Below are positions 18,201 through 25,368 of a stretch of DNA of 64,000 nt, piece by piece (within the stretch, counting starts at the first letter, position 1; each line of letters begins with the position of its first letter). The notes beneath the pieces were generated by a model, which worked only from the letters and a program-made list of their open reading frames with translations, did no database searches and was not told where the DNA came from. The position numbers and the translations under genes were made by a program. The DNA is taken from assembly GCF_029846175.1 (NCBI RefSeq), contig NZ_JARWAC010000037.1, positions 41,543-105,542 of the forward strand, written 5' to 3'. This stretch comes from Sphaerisporangium sp. TRM90804. GTDB lineage: Bacteria > Actinomycetota > Actinomycetes > Streptosporangiales > Streptosporangiaceae.

Positions 18201-18481
18201 GGCGGCGCCTGCGGCCCATCCTGATGACCGCCATCGCCACGATCTGCGCCCTGACGCCGATGGCGGTCGGGCTCACCGGGTCGGGCGGGTTCATCTCCCA
18301 GCCGCTGGCCATCGTGGTGATCGGCGGCCTGGTGTCCTCGACGCTGCTGACGCTGGTGCTGGTGCCCACCCTGTACACGCTCGTCGAGCGCGCCAAGGAG
18401 CGGTTGCGCCCCCGCCCGAAGCCGCCGGCCGAGCCGGAGGACGTCACCGTGTACGACACCGAGGCGATGGCCGCGCGCTGA
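15248..18481 (+). CDS. RND efflux transporter, HAE1/AcrB-type permease
   Basis: A 1077-residue permease with the two-fold RND layout: TM1 near 15-33, a large extracytoplasmic loop, TM2-6, then TM7 and a second loop, TM8-12. The TM4 proton-relay acids are in GRVVDDSIVVLENIKRHL, and the second half has GIVVTNAIVLIDLINQYRE. An insertion of about 50 residues rich in Gln, Pro and Gly (near 245-300) interrupts the first loop. The ATG at 15248 has GGAAGG upstream. No membrane-fusion protein or outer channel is encoded nearby, as usual in actinobacteria. Divergent from MarR, its likely repressor. Confidence 0.95.
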   Translation: MTALARLSLANRSLVIMIALVISAFGAYAIPSLKQQLLPSLSFPGAFVIAPYAGASPDIVEEQVAEPIESSFQGIAGVTEITSTSREGGAQIQVSFEYGTDVEGAVAKLQQAVGRLQLPGGVEPTVVAGNTDDIPVMVLAVGDGGDARAMYEKLRRIAVPELQGITGVREAAVTGAREETLVITPDLGKMLRLGVSPAAIPDLLRANGTPVPAGTLVEDGRSLTVQVGRRVDSVEDLKNLYLTPQAPAQPAQPARPQGQQGQQPGQGGAAAPQSPAGPAQQAAPRPVKLGDVVTVEQRQAEATTVTRTNGQASLGVSVTMTPDGNAVQISHDVRDKLAGLTRALGDASEITVVFDQAPYVERSIEDLTTEGLLGLAFAVIVILVFLLSIRSTIVTAVSIPLSVVIALIALWIGDYSLNLLTLGAMTIAIGRVVDDSIVVLENIKRHLGYGEAKRDAVLTGVREVSGAVTASTLTTVAVFLPIAFVGGLVGQLFAPFAITVTVALLASLLVSLTVIPVLAYWFLKAPRLSPEQTRAVREEAEAKELRSPLQRAYLPVLRFATRRRLVTLLAGVLVFVGTLALAPGLKTNFIDSSGNDSISVTQKMPPGTDLATTDEAAKKVEQVLASTTEVASYQVNVGSGGTFAGGVGGSADRASFSVTVAEGVDTPVLEQSLRDRLGALQGAGQVTVGGQGGGGFASDRAEVILQGADQDALESGADTVLAALKQIDGLRDVTSNLQASAPRIDVRVDRRKAAAKGLTEAGIGQLVAQSFRGAPIGQITLDGQASDIILRTGGGAPADLGEVRDLTLPTAAGAVKLSSVAEVRQVDGPSQITRKDGDRTASVSAAATASDLGTVTAKMTEKMESLTLPAGVSYSIGGVSADQDEAFGQLGLAMLAAIAIVFMIMVATFRSFVQPLILLVSIPFAATGAIGLLRLTDTPLGVPAMIGMLMLIGIVVTNAIVLIDLINQYREQGLGVVEAVLEGGRRRLRPILMTAIATICALTPMAVGLTGSGGFISQPLAIVVIGGLVSSTLLTLVLVPTLYTLVERAKERLRPRPKPPAEPEDVTVYDTEAMAAR

Positions 18482-18482
18482 C

Positions 18483-18538
18483 GGCGCGCCGCCCCGCGGA
18501 CCGGGCCGCCTCGACGGCGGCCCGGTCAGCGGCGCGCC
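18483..18538 (+). terminator. Strong nested hairpin after the RND exporter gene
   Basis: Two nested perfect stems follow the stop codon at once. The inner stem is GACCGGGCCGCC / GGCGGCCCGGTC (18499-18510 and 18516-18527, loop TCGAC), and the outer stem is GGCGCGCCGC / GCGGCGCGCC (18483-18492 and 18529-18538). There is no T tract, which is common for actinobacterial terminators. Confidence 0.85.
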
Positions 18539-18614
18539 GGGCGCGTGGGCGGGTTCGCGGGGTGCGAGGCCGGGGTGTGCGCGCGGCGGGGCGGCCCTTC
18601 TACACTGGGGCAAC

Positions 18615-20045
18615 GTGACCGCCAAGCCTCGCATCCCCAACGTCCTCGCCGCCCGTTACGCCTCTCCGGAGCTGGCCCGCGTGTGGTCGCCCGAGCACAA
18701 GGTGGTGGCCGAACGGCGGCTGTGGCTGGCCGTGCTGCGCGCCCAGGCCGAGCTGGGCGTGCCCGTGCCGCCCGGCGTGGCCGACGACTACGAGCGGGTC
18801 GTCGACAAGGTCGACCTGTCCTCCATCGCCGCGCGCGAGCGGCTGACCCGCCACGACGTCAAGGCCCGCATCGAGGAGTTCAACGACCTGGCCGGGCACG
18901 AGCACGTCCACAAGGGCATGACCTCGCGCGACCTGACCGAGAACGTCGAGCAGCTTCAGATCCGCGACAGCCTGCTGCTGGTGCGCGACCGCACCGTGGC
19001 GCTGCTGGCCCACCTGGCCGACCTCGCCGAGCGCCACTCGGGCACGGTGATGGCCGGGCGGTCGCACAACGTCGCCGCGCAGGCCACCACGCTGGGCAAG
19101 CGGTTCGCCACCGCGGCCGACGAGCTGCTGGTGGCGTTCACGCGCCTGGAGGAGCTGATCGGCCGCTACCCGCTGCGCGGCGTCAAGGGGCCGGTGGGCA
19201 CCGCGCAGGACATGCTCGACCTGCTGGGCGGCGACCGCGCGGCGCTGGCCGACCTGGAGGGGCGGGTGGCGCGGCACCTGGGCTTCTCTGCGGGGCTGAC
19301 CAGCGTGGGGCAGGTGTACCCGAGGTCGCTGGACTACGACGTGCTGACGACCCTGGTGCAGCTGGCCGCCGCGCCGTCCAGCCTGGCCAAGACGATCCGG
19401 CTGATGGCCGGGCACGAGCTGGTCACCGAGGGCTTCAAGGAGGGCCAGGTCGGCTCCAGCGCCATGCCGCACAAGATGAACACCCGCTCCTGCGAGCGGG
19501 TCAACGGCCTGACGGTCGTGCTGCGGGGCTACGCCTCGATGGCCGGGGAGCTGGCCGGCGACCAGTGGAACGAGGGCGACGTGTCGTGCTCGGTGGTGCG
19601 CCGGGTGGCGCTGCCCGACGCGTTCTTCGCCTTCGACGGGCTGGTGGAGACCATGCTCACCGTGCTGGCGGAGTTCGGCGCCTTCCCCGCGGTCATCGCC
19701 GCCGAGCTCGACCGCTACCTGCCGTTCCTGGCCACCACCAAGATGCTGATGGCGGCGGTGCGGGCCGGGGTGGGCCGGGAGACCGCCCACGAGCTGATCA
19801 AGGAGCACGCGGTCGCCTCGGCGCTGGCGATGCGCGAGAGCGGCGCGCCCAACCGGCTGCTGGAGCGCCTGGCCGCCGACGAGCGGTTCCCGCTGGACGC
19901 CGCCGCGCTGGAGGGCCTGCTGGCCGACCCCGCGCCGTTCACCGGCGCCGCGGCCGCCCAGGTGGACGAGGTGGTGGCGCGGGTCGGCGCCGTGGTGGCG
20001 CGCCACCCGAGGGCGGCGGCCTACCGCCCGGGCGCCATCCTGTGA
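18615..20045 (+). CDS. purB: Adenylosuccinate lyase
   Basis: A 476-residue fumarase/aspartase-superfamily enzyme that cleaves SAICAR to AICAR and adenylosuccinate to AMP in purine synthesis. Landmarks are GMTSRDLTEN (101-110), the histidine of AGRSHN (His151) and the flexible signature loop GSSAMPHKMN (280-289) with the catalytic serine. The GVKGPVGTAQDML stretch (189-201) is typical of the longer actinobacterial form. The start is GTG at 18615, and the gene overlaps the following GNAT gene by GTGA. It stands after a strong terminator, so it should have its own promoter in 18539-18614. Confidence 0.95.
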   Translation: MTAKPRIPNVLAARYASPELARVWSPEHKVVAERRLWLAVLRAQAELGVPVPPGVADDYERVVDKVDLSSIAARERLTRHDVKARIEEFNDLAGHEHVHKGMTSRDLTENVEQLQIRDSLLLVRDRTVALLAHLADLAERHSGTVMAGRSHNVAAQATTLGKRFATAADELLVAFTRLEELIGRYPLRGVKGPVGTAQDMLDLLGGDRAALADLEGRVARHLGFSAGLTSVGQVYPRSLDYDVLTTLVQLAAAPSSLAKTIRLMAGHELVTEGFKEGQVGSSAMPHKMNTRSCERVNGLTVVLRGYASMAGELAGDQWNEGDVSCSVVRRVALPDAFFAFDGLVETMLTVLAEFGAFPAVIAAELDRYLPFLATTKMLMAAVRAGVGRETAHELIKEHAVASALAMRESGAPNRLLERLAADERFPLDAAALEGLLADPAPFTGAAAAQVDEVVARVGAVVARHPRAAAYRPGAIL

Positions 20046-20773
20046 TCCGCGAGCTGAGCACCCTGGGCGACGTCCTCACGGCGGCCGGGGACGATCTGAC
20101 GATCGTGTGGGCGGCGCAGGACATGCGGCCGGGCACCCGCGCGTTCGCCCTGGGCGAGGCGGTCGCGGTCGCCGCTCCGGCCCTGGCCCGCCGCGACCGG
20201 CTGGTGGTGGCCGGCCCGCTGGACGACGTGGCCCCGCTGGTGCGGCACGCGCTGGCCGAGGTCGGGCCGGCGTACCGGCCGATGGGGGACGAAGGGCTGG
20301 TCCGCGCCCTGGCCGAACGCGTCGAGCGGGTGCGTTTCGAGGCGGCGTTCCTGTGGATGCAGACCGCCGCGCCCGCGCCGGGCGAGGTGGGCAAGACCGT
20401 CTGGCTGGAGGACGCCGACACCGCGCGCGTGAGCGAGCTGCTGGCCGTCGCGGCCCCCGGCTCCTACGCCGTGCCGGGGGTGCCCGGGGTGCGGCGGTGG
20501 GCGGGGATGCGCGCCGACAGCGGAGAGCTGGTCTCGGTGGCCGCCGACGCCTGGAGCTGCTCGTCCGTCGGGTTCATCGCCGGGGTGGCCACCGCCGGGG
20601 CGCGGCGCAGGCGGGGCCACTCCGAGGCGGTGTGCCGGTTCGTGCTCAACGACCTGATGGCCGCGCACGGGCGGGTGGCGCTGATGGCCGACTCCTGGAA
20701 CGGCTCGGCCGTCGGCGTGTACGAGCGGCTGGGCATGAGCCTGCGGAACGTCGCCGCCGCGCACGCCGACTGA
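20042..20773 (+). CDS. GNAT family N-acetyltransferase
   Basis: A 243-residue protein coupled to purB by a 4-base overlap. The C-terminal half has the GNAT core: strand SSVGFIAGVATAG, acetyl-CoA loop ARRRRGHSEAVCRFVLNDLM in place of the usual RGxGxA, and the final NGSAVGVYERLGM segment. The N-terminal 110 residues are a second, degenerate half. The acceptor is unknown. Placement behind purB may simply reflect co-transcription; no purine-related motif is seen. Confidence 0.8.
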   Translation: MIRELSTLGDVLTAAGDDLTIVWAAQDMRPGTRAFALGEAVAVAAPALARRDRLVVAGPLDDVAPLVRHALAEVGPAYRPMGDEGLVRALAERVERVRFEAAFLWMQTAAPAPGEVGKTVWLEDADTARVSELLAVAAPGSYAVPGVPGVRRWAGMRADSGELVSVAADAWSCSSVGFIAGVATAGARRRRGHSEAVCRFVLNDLMAAHGRVALMADSWNGSAVGVYERLGMSLRNVAAAHAD

Positions 20774-20884
20774 TGGCCCGCCGCGCCGGCTGACCGCGCG
20801 CCCACGGTGATTGACCGCACCCCCGCGGCGTGCTTGAGGGTAAGCCCGTGCTCCCCCTCCGGTCACGTGATGTGATCGCGGAGG

Positions 20885-20898
20885 TGTGATCTGTCACA
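20885..20898. promoter_or_regulatory. TGTGA/TCACA inverted repeat upstream of BP74-like gene
   Basis: TGTGA-TCTG-TCACA lies 91 bases before the secreted BP74-like gene. It is like a CRP-type site but with a 4-base spacer rather than 6. A second GTGTGAT/TGTGATC half-site lies about 15 bases upstream. Confidence 0.35.
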
Positions 20899-20988
20899 AG
20901 GCGGGTGTGACGGCGGGGCGGCGGGGGATACGGGGCGGTGACCCGGGGCCCGGCCGGCGGGCCCCGCCCGTTCGAAGGAGCAGCGCAG

Positions 20989-21444
20989 ATGAGCCGAACC
21001 CCCGCCGTCGCACGCCGGACCGGCCTGGCGGCCGTCCTCGGCCTGGCCGCCGTCCTGGGAGCCGCCTCTCCCGGCGCCGCGGCCGGCACGCGGGACCAGG
21101 TGGGCGAGGTGGCCTACTTCGAGTTCGAGGACGTCACCCGCGAGCGGTTCGTCGTCAAGCTCACCGACGCCGAGAGGATCAAGGAGGCCAGGGACATCGT
21201 CGGCGCCGGCAAGCCCGACCACGTCATGGGCCGGATCGTCAAACGGGCCGTGCCGTACAACGCGCGCTGGAGCTACCACCTGGACCCGGCGACGGTCCGG
21301 TTCTTCCACGTCGCCATCGAGGTGTGCGACGCGACGATCCCCTACGTCGAGCGGCACCTGGACGAGGCCGGGGGCGCGTTCCTGCCCGGCTCGGTGTGGT
21401 GCCCCTGGACCTCCACCCTGAAGCGGGAGGTCGCCGCCCCCTGA
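20989..21444 (+). CDS. Secreted BP74-like domain protein
   Basis: A 151-residue exported protein. Residues 1-32 are a signal peptide (RRTG, an Ala/Leu/Val core, ASPGAAAG), with cleavage expected before TRDQ. The mature part carries the BP74-type pattern: YFEFEDVTRERFVVKLTD, HVMGRIVKRAVPYN, WSYHLDPATVRFF, AIEVCDATIPYVE and EAGGAFLPGSVWCPW. Two Cys near the end could form a disulphide. The domain is named after a Dictyostelium calmodulin-associated protein; the role of the bacterial versions is unknown. The ATG at 20989 has GAAGGAG nine bases upstream. Confidence 0.8.
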   Translation: MSRTPAVARRTGLAAVLGLAAVLGAASPGAAAGTRDQVGEVAYFEFEDVTRERFVVKLTDAERIKEARDIVGAGKPDHVMGRIVKRAVPYNARWSYHLDPATVRFFHVAIEVCDATIPYVERHLDEAGGAFLPGSVWCPWTSTLKREVAAP

Positions 21445-21546
21445 ACACCCTCGCGGCGGCCGTTCCCGGCGTGCGGACCGGCCGCCGCGGGGCGCGGGGG
21501 AAAACCAGGTGAAGCGCGACGCCACGCCAGGCACAGTGATGAAGTG

Positions 21547-22587
21547 ATGTCCGATTTCGCTTCCGGGTTCGTCCCCGGCCGTGAGCTGTCGCGCGCGTTC
21601 TACGCCGAGGTGGTCCGCCCGCTGCTCGGGCGGCTTCCGCATGGGGCGGCGCTCATCGGCCCGGGCTCTGAGGTACTGGCCTTCGACACCGAACGTTCCA
21701 CCGACCACGACTGGGGCCCGCGCGTGCTGGTGTTCGTCGACCCTCCCGAGGTGGCGGGGCTGGCGGCACGGCTGGAGGGCGCCCTGCCGGACCGGTTCCA
21801 TGGATATCCCACCGCCTTCGGGTCCGACCGCGCCCCGGCCCGGCACGGGGTGGTGGTCGCCGGGTTCGGGGCGTGGGCGCGCGACCGGCTCGGCTTCGAC
21901 CCGCGCGGGCCGATCGGCACGGCCGACTGGCTGGGGGCGTCCTGGCAGCGGCTGGCGGAGGTGACCAGCGGCGAGGTGTACCACGACGATCTGGGCGAGC
22001 TGGGGCGGGCCCGCGCCAACCTGCGCTGGTACCCCGAGCCGGTGTGGCGGTACGTGCTGGCGTGCCAGTGGCGGCGGGTGGCCCAGCTGGAGAGCTTCCC
22101 CGGCCGGTGCGGGGAGGTCGGCGACGAGCTGGGGTCGGTGCTGGTCACCGCCCGCCTGGTGGAGGACCTGATGCGGCTGTGCCTGCTGATGCGCCGCCGC
22201 TACCCCCCGTACGCCAAGTGGCTGGGCAGCGCGTTCGCGCGCCTGTCGGGGTCGGCCGAGCTGGCGGAGCGGTTCACCGAGGCGCTGGCGGCCCGGCGCT
22301 GGCGCGAGCGTGAGCGTCACCTGTCGGCCGCCTACGAGGGCGTCGCCGCGCTGCACAACCGGCTGCGGCTCACCGCGCCGCTGGACGCGGCGGTGCGGCC
22401 GTTCTTCGACCGCCCGTTCCAGGTGATCGGCGCCGGCCGTTTCGCCGACGCGCTGCTGGCCGGGGCCGACCCGGCCGTTCGCGACCTGCCGCCGGCCGGG
22501 GCCGTGGACCAGATCTGCGACAACACCGCCGTCCTGGCCGATCCGGCCCTGTCCTCGGCGGTGACCCGCGCCGTCCACCCCGGGTAG
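21547..22587 (+). CDS. DUF4037 domain (nucleotidyltransferase-like) protein
   Basis: A 346-residue protein. The N-terminal part shows a nucleotidyltransferase-like site: a GPGSEVLAFDTERSTDHDWGPR segment split around DTERSTDHDWG, where the acidic pair could bind metal. The rest is the helical DUF4037 region (YPEPVWRYVLACQWRRVAQ, then RLVEDLMRLCLLMRRRYPPYAKW). Proteins of this family are single-copy in many actinobacteria without known function; transfer of a nucleotide to a small molecule is a guess from the fold. The ATG at 21547 follows GTGATGAAGTG; no strong ribosome site. Convergent with DUF2255. Confidence 0.8.
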   Translation: MSDFASGFVPGRELSRAFYAEVVRPLLGRLPHGAALIGPGSEVLAFDTERSTDHDWGPRVLVFVDPPEVAGLAARLEGALPDRFHGYPTAFGSDRAPARHGVVVAGFGAWARDRLGFDPRGPIGTADWLGASWQRLAEVTSGEVYHDDLGELGRARANLRWYPEPVWRYVLACQWRRVAQLESFPGRCGEVGDELGSVLVTARLVEDLMRLCLLMRRRYPPYAKWLGSAFARLSGSAELAERFTEALAARRWRERERHLSAAYEGVAALHNRLRLTAPLDAAVRPFFDRPFQVIGAGRFADALLAGADPAVRDLPPAGAVDQICDNTAVLADPALSSAVTRAVHPG

Positions 22588-22601
22588 CCGCGAACGTCCT
22601 G

Positions 22602-22617
22602 CCCGCCCCGGGGCGGG
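22602..22617. terminator. Palindrome between convergent genes
   Basis: CCCGCCCC-GGGGCGGG, a perfect 16-base palindrome 14 bases after the DUF4037 stop and 49 bases after the DUF2255 stop. It may act as a bidirectional terminator; opening of the centre is needed for a loop. Confidence 0.4.
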
Positions 22618-22666
22618 GGCGAGGTCGTCGACGGCGGGTGGCCGCGGGGCCCGTCGCCGCGATCGG

Positions 22667-23041
22667 TCAGCTCGGCAGGAGCCGGATCGTGACCGGGGCG
22701 GCCTCGGCGCCGACGACGGTTCCGACGATCTCGGGCCCGTGGCGGTCGTACTTGGCGTGGTAGGCCTGGTCGATGTCGCCGTGGACGTCCGGGGCGGCCT
22801 CGGCGAACGTGACGTCGCGCTCCACGCCGCCGGCGCGGACGCGTCCGGCGCCGCTCGCCGTGGCGCGCCCGTACCAGGGGTTGGTCGAGCCGTAGGCGCT
22901 GCGCACGTACAGGTCGTCTTCGACGCGGACGACCCAGATCGTCACGTAGGGGCGCAGCGTGCCGTCGGGTCGCCGCGAGCTGATCTGCAGTTCCTCCGCC
23001 GCCCCGATCCGGGTGAGGTCCTCGGCGGTCCACGAGCTCAT
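22667..23041 (-). CDS. DUF2255 family protein
   Basis: A 124-residue protein that fits DUF2255: W-TAEDLTRIGAAEELQISSRR, the TIWVVRVEDDLYVRS strand pair, STNPWYGRA, and the HGDIDQAYHAKYDR helix. The fold is like flavin-binding split barrels (pyridoxamine-phosphate-oxidase type), so binding of a flavin or similar cofactor is possible. The ATG at 23041 begins the domain directly. It is the last of three minus-strand genes (NTF2-like, NmrA-like, DUF2255) that face a TetR regulator; 122 bases separate it from the NmrA-like gene. Confidence 0.85.
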   Translation of the reverse strand: MSSWTAEDLTRIGAAEELQISSRRPDGTLRPYVTIWVVRVEDDLYVRSAYGSTNPWYGRATASGAGRVRAGGVERDVTFAEAAPDVHGDIDQAYHAKYDRHGPEIVGTVVGAEAAPVTIRLLPS

Positions 23042-23163
23042 GGCCGGTTCCGTTCTCGTCAGGTCTGTGTGAGGTCGTCGACGACGGTATCGAAGGCGGT
23101 CGCGCCGGCCGCGTCCGGTCCGCTTCGGCCGGCCGTGGAGGGGCGCCGGCCCGGTCCGCGCCC

Positions 23164-24027
23164 CTACCGCGGGGCGGGGCCGGTGGTGAAGGCGTCGCGG
23201 TGGGCGGCGACGAACCGGGCGAACGATCGTGGCGGGCGCCCGGTGACCTCCTGGACGGTCGCGGTGACGCGGTCCTCGGCGCCGTGCCGGATGTCCTCCT
23301 CCATGCCGGCCAGGATGGCGGCGAACTCCTCGGGGACGCCGGCGGCGGTCATCCGGGCGGCCATGTCGGCGGTGCCGACGGCGTGGTGGCGGACCGCCAG
23401 GCCCGTGGCGTCGGCGATGAGGGCGGCGGCGTCGTCGTAGCCGAGCGCCTGCGGGCCGGTGATCAGGTGTTCGGCGTCGTGCGGCACGGCGTCCAGCAGG
23501 GCGTGGGCGGCGACCGCGGCGATGTCGTCCGGGTCCACGAACGCCACCCGGCCGGTCCCGGTGGCGGTGACGATCTCCCCGGTGGCGCGGATGCCGTGGG
23601 CGAGGGGGTGATCGCCGACGAAGTTCTGCATGAACCACGACGGGCGCAGCACCGTCCACTCCGGCATGCTGGTGCGCACCAGGCGGTGCAGGGCGCCCAG
23701 CCCCGCCGGACCCTCGGGGGTGGCCGAGGAGCTCAGCAGCACGACCCGGCGCACCCCGGCCCGCAGGGCGGTGCGCAGGAACGGCTCGACCACGGGCGCC
23801 GGTTCGGCCGCCCCGATCGGGGCGACCAGGTAGACCCGGTCGGTCCCGGCCACGGCCGGTGCGTGGGTGGCCGGGTCGGCCCATTCGAAGCGGACGTGCC
23901 CGGGGGCGGCGCCCGGGGTCCGGGTGGCGATCCGCACCGCGGCCCCCCGCTCGCGCAGCAGGGCGGCGACGCGGCCGCCGGTGGTGCCGGTTCCGCCGGT
24001 GACCAGCACGGCGGGGCGGCCGCTCAC
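23164..24027 (-). CDS. NmrA-like atypical SDR (NAD(P)-binding)
   Basis: A 287-residue atypical SDR. The glycine motif is VTGGTGTTGGRVAALL, followed by RTP after beta-2, and the sequence runs through YLVAPIG, VVLLSSSATPEG, WTVLRPSWFMQNF and FVDPDDIAAVAA, which is the NmrA/HSCARG and quinone-oxidoreductase-like pattern. The catalytic Tyr-xxx-Lys of classical SDRs is absent, so it may be a redox sensor or an atypical reductase. The GTG at 24027 overlaps the stop of the NTF2-like gene (GTGA), which shows co-translation and sets this start over the longer open frame. Confidence 0.85.
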   Translation of the reverse strand: MSGRPAVLVTGGTGTTGGRVAALLRERGAAVRIATRTPGAAPGHVRFEWADPATHAPAVAGTDRVYLVAPIGAAEPAPVVEPFLRTALRAGVRRVVLLSSSATPEGPAGLGALHRLVRTSMPEWTVLRPSWFMQNFVGDHPLAHGIRATGEIVTATGTGRVAFVDPDDIAAVAAHALLDAVPHDAEHLITGPQALGYDDAAALIADATGLAVRHHAVGTADMAARMTAAGVPEEFAAILAGMEEDIRHGAEDRVTATVQEVTGRPPRSFARFVAAHRDAFTTGPAPR

Positions 24028-24491
24028 GCGCCGGTCTCCCCGCCGGCGGCGGCGCCGGTGAGGGGGGCGGTGAGGGGGGCGGGGCCGCCCAGGATCTCGG
24101 CGGCGGCGGCCGGGGACCAGTAGTCGCGGTAGCGGGCGATCTCGCCGTCGCGGGCGGTGACCACCGCGACGTAGCCCATGCGGTAGGGCAGCCCGGTGGC
24201 GGTGACGACGCCGTCGACCTCGAACTCCACCACGGCCACGGCGGGGTCGGCGGTGTCGTGGACGGTGCACGACGCCAGCGCCCGGGGGAGCACGAGGTCG
24301 TTGTAGTGGCGCAGGTACTCCCGCACGGCGGCGCGGCCGTCCAGGCGCCGGGGGGAGCCGGGCGCCGCGAACGGGAACTCGATGACCCCGTCGGCGGCCC
24401 ACAGACCGGCGAACCCGGCCATGTCCCGGTCCAGGAGCAGGCGCAGCGCCTCCCGCACGAGGTCGCGGACGGTACGGGTGGGTTGGGACAT
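24024..24491 (-). CDS. SnoaL/NTF2-like protein
   Basis: A 155-residue cone-barrel protein of the SnoaL-like type: VRDLVREALRLLLDRDMAGFAGLWAADG split as the first helix pair, EFPFAAPGSPRR, the repeat-strand VAVVEFEVDGVVTATGLPYRMGYVAVV and the ending YRDYWSP. Members are ketosteroid-isomerase-like cyclases, hydrolases or scaffold proteins. First gene of the operon with the NmrA-like and DUF2255 genes and divergent from TetR. It is just inside an operator-like palindrome, so expression should be governed by that TetR. Confidence 0.85.
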   Translation of the reverse strand: MSQPTRTVRDLVREALRLLLDRDMAGFAGLWAADGVIEFPFAAPGSPRRLDGRAAVREYLRHYNDLVLPRALASCTVHDTADPAVAVVEFEVDGVVTATGLPYRMGYVAVVTARDGEIARYRDYWSPAAAAEILGGPAPLTAPLTGAAAGGETGA

Positions 24492-24508
24492 CAGGCCCTC
24501 CTCAGATC

Positions 24509-24577
24509 GGGACGATACGGTACCGTCCCATCCATGACCCTACCCCGGAACAGAACGGGACGGGCCCGGCCCGTCCC
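24509..24577. promoter_or_regulatory. Paired GGGACG...CGTCCC operators between TetR and its target operon
   Basis: Two sites share the same arms. Site 1 (24509-24529) is GGGACG-N9-CGTCCC and contains a GGTACC core. Site 2 (24557-24577) is GGGACGGGCC-C-GGCCCGTCCC, perfect over 10 bases per arm. Their centres are 48 bases apart, between the starts at 24491 and 24594. They are strong candidates for binding by the TetR at 24594. Confidence 0.7.
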
Positions 24578-24593
24578 TGCCTATGCTGGTGCC

Positions 24594-25220
24594 ATGACCG
24601 AGAACCCGCGGCGTGCGCCGACCGGCGCGGCCGTCCTGCGGCCGCAGATCACCTCCGCCATCAGCGAGGCCGTCTTGGAGGAGCTGGCCGAGCGCGGCTA
24701 CGCGCGGCTGTCGATGGAGGCGGTGGCCCGGCGGGCCGGGGTCGGCAAGAGCGCCCTGTACAGGCGGTGGCCGTCCAAGCAGGACATGGTGCTCGCGGTG
24801 CTGGCGGAGTTCAGCGTCTCGCCCGAGGAGGTGCCCGCCACCGGGTCGCTGCGCGCGGACCTGCTGGTCATGGTCCGCTCCGTCCACGGGTGGCTGACCC
24901 ACCCGCTGTTCGCGACGATCCTTCCCGACCTCACCGCCGAGGCCGTGCGCAACCCGGTGCTGGCCGCGGCGATCCGCGCCGCCATCGGGGAGCCGCGGCG
25001 CGGCCTGGCCGCGCGGGTCCTGCGCCGGGCCGTCGCGCGGGGCGAGCTGCCCGCCGACCTTGACGTCGACCTCGCGCTCGACCTGCTGGCCGCGCCCGTC
25101 TACTGGCGGCTGAGCGTCCGCCACGCCCCGGTCGAGCCCGATTACCTGGAGCGTCTGGTCGAGCTCATCCTGCGCGCCCTGGACGCCCGGCCCGCCCCGG
25201 GTGGCGGCTCCCCGGGGTGA
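24594..25220 (+). CDS. TetR family transcriptional regulator
   Basis: A 208-residue TetR protein. The N-terminal HTH runs from QITSAISEAVLEELAERGYARLSMEAVARRAGVGKSALYRRW in two stretches (about 19-60), and the C-terminal domain ends in the TetR_C_11-type pattern DLDVDLALDLLAAPVYWRL. The ATG at 24594 was chosen because the longer open frame runs through the operator region and the divergent gene. It faces the NTF2-like/NmrA-like/DUF2255 operon with two palindromes between, a typical autoregulated repressor arrangement. Confidence 0.9.
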   Translation: MTENPRRAPTGAAVLRPQITSAISEAVLEELAERGYARLSMEAVARRAGVGKSALYRRWPSKQDMVLAVLAEFSVSPEEVPATGSLRADLLVMVRSVHGWLTHPLFATILPDLTAEAVRNPVLAAAIRAAIGEPRRGLAARVLRRAVARGELPADLDVDLALDLLAAPVYWRLSVRHAPVEPDYLERLVELILRALDARPAPGGGSPG

Positions 25221-25309
25221 GCCGCCACCGCCGTCCGGGCCCGATCCGCCGCCGGACGCCGCGGTCGGGCGTGAACGCCCGCCCAGGCGAGGACCATCGC
25301 CTGAAGCGA

Positions 25310-25329
25310 TTGACATGATCGAGGATCAT
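25310..25329 (+). promoter_or_regulatory. Promoter/operator element upstream of methyltransferase
   Basis: A consensus -35 hexamer TTGACA (25310-25315) overlaps the perfect inverted repeat ATGATC-GAG-GATCAT (25315-25329), 40 bases before the methyltransferase ATG. The overlap suggests that a repressor could occlude the promoter. No good -10 is seen at 17 bases. Confidence 0.45.
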
Positions 25330-25368
25330 CGCTTTCACCGATGGGGCGCCCGGCCTAGCGTGGGACCC

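Noticed and set aside
15176..18640. Open frame of 1154 codons antisense to the RND exporter
   Set aside because: It is His/Gln/Arg-rich with no domain, and mirrors the codon bias of the sense gene. It is a GC-rich shadow frame.
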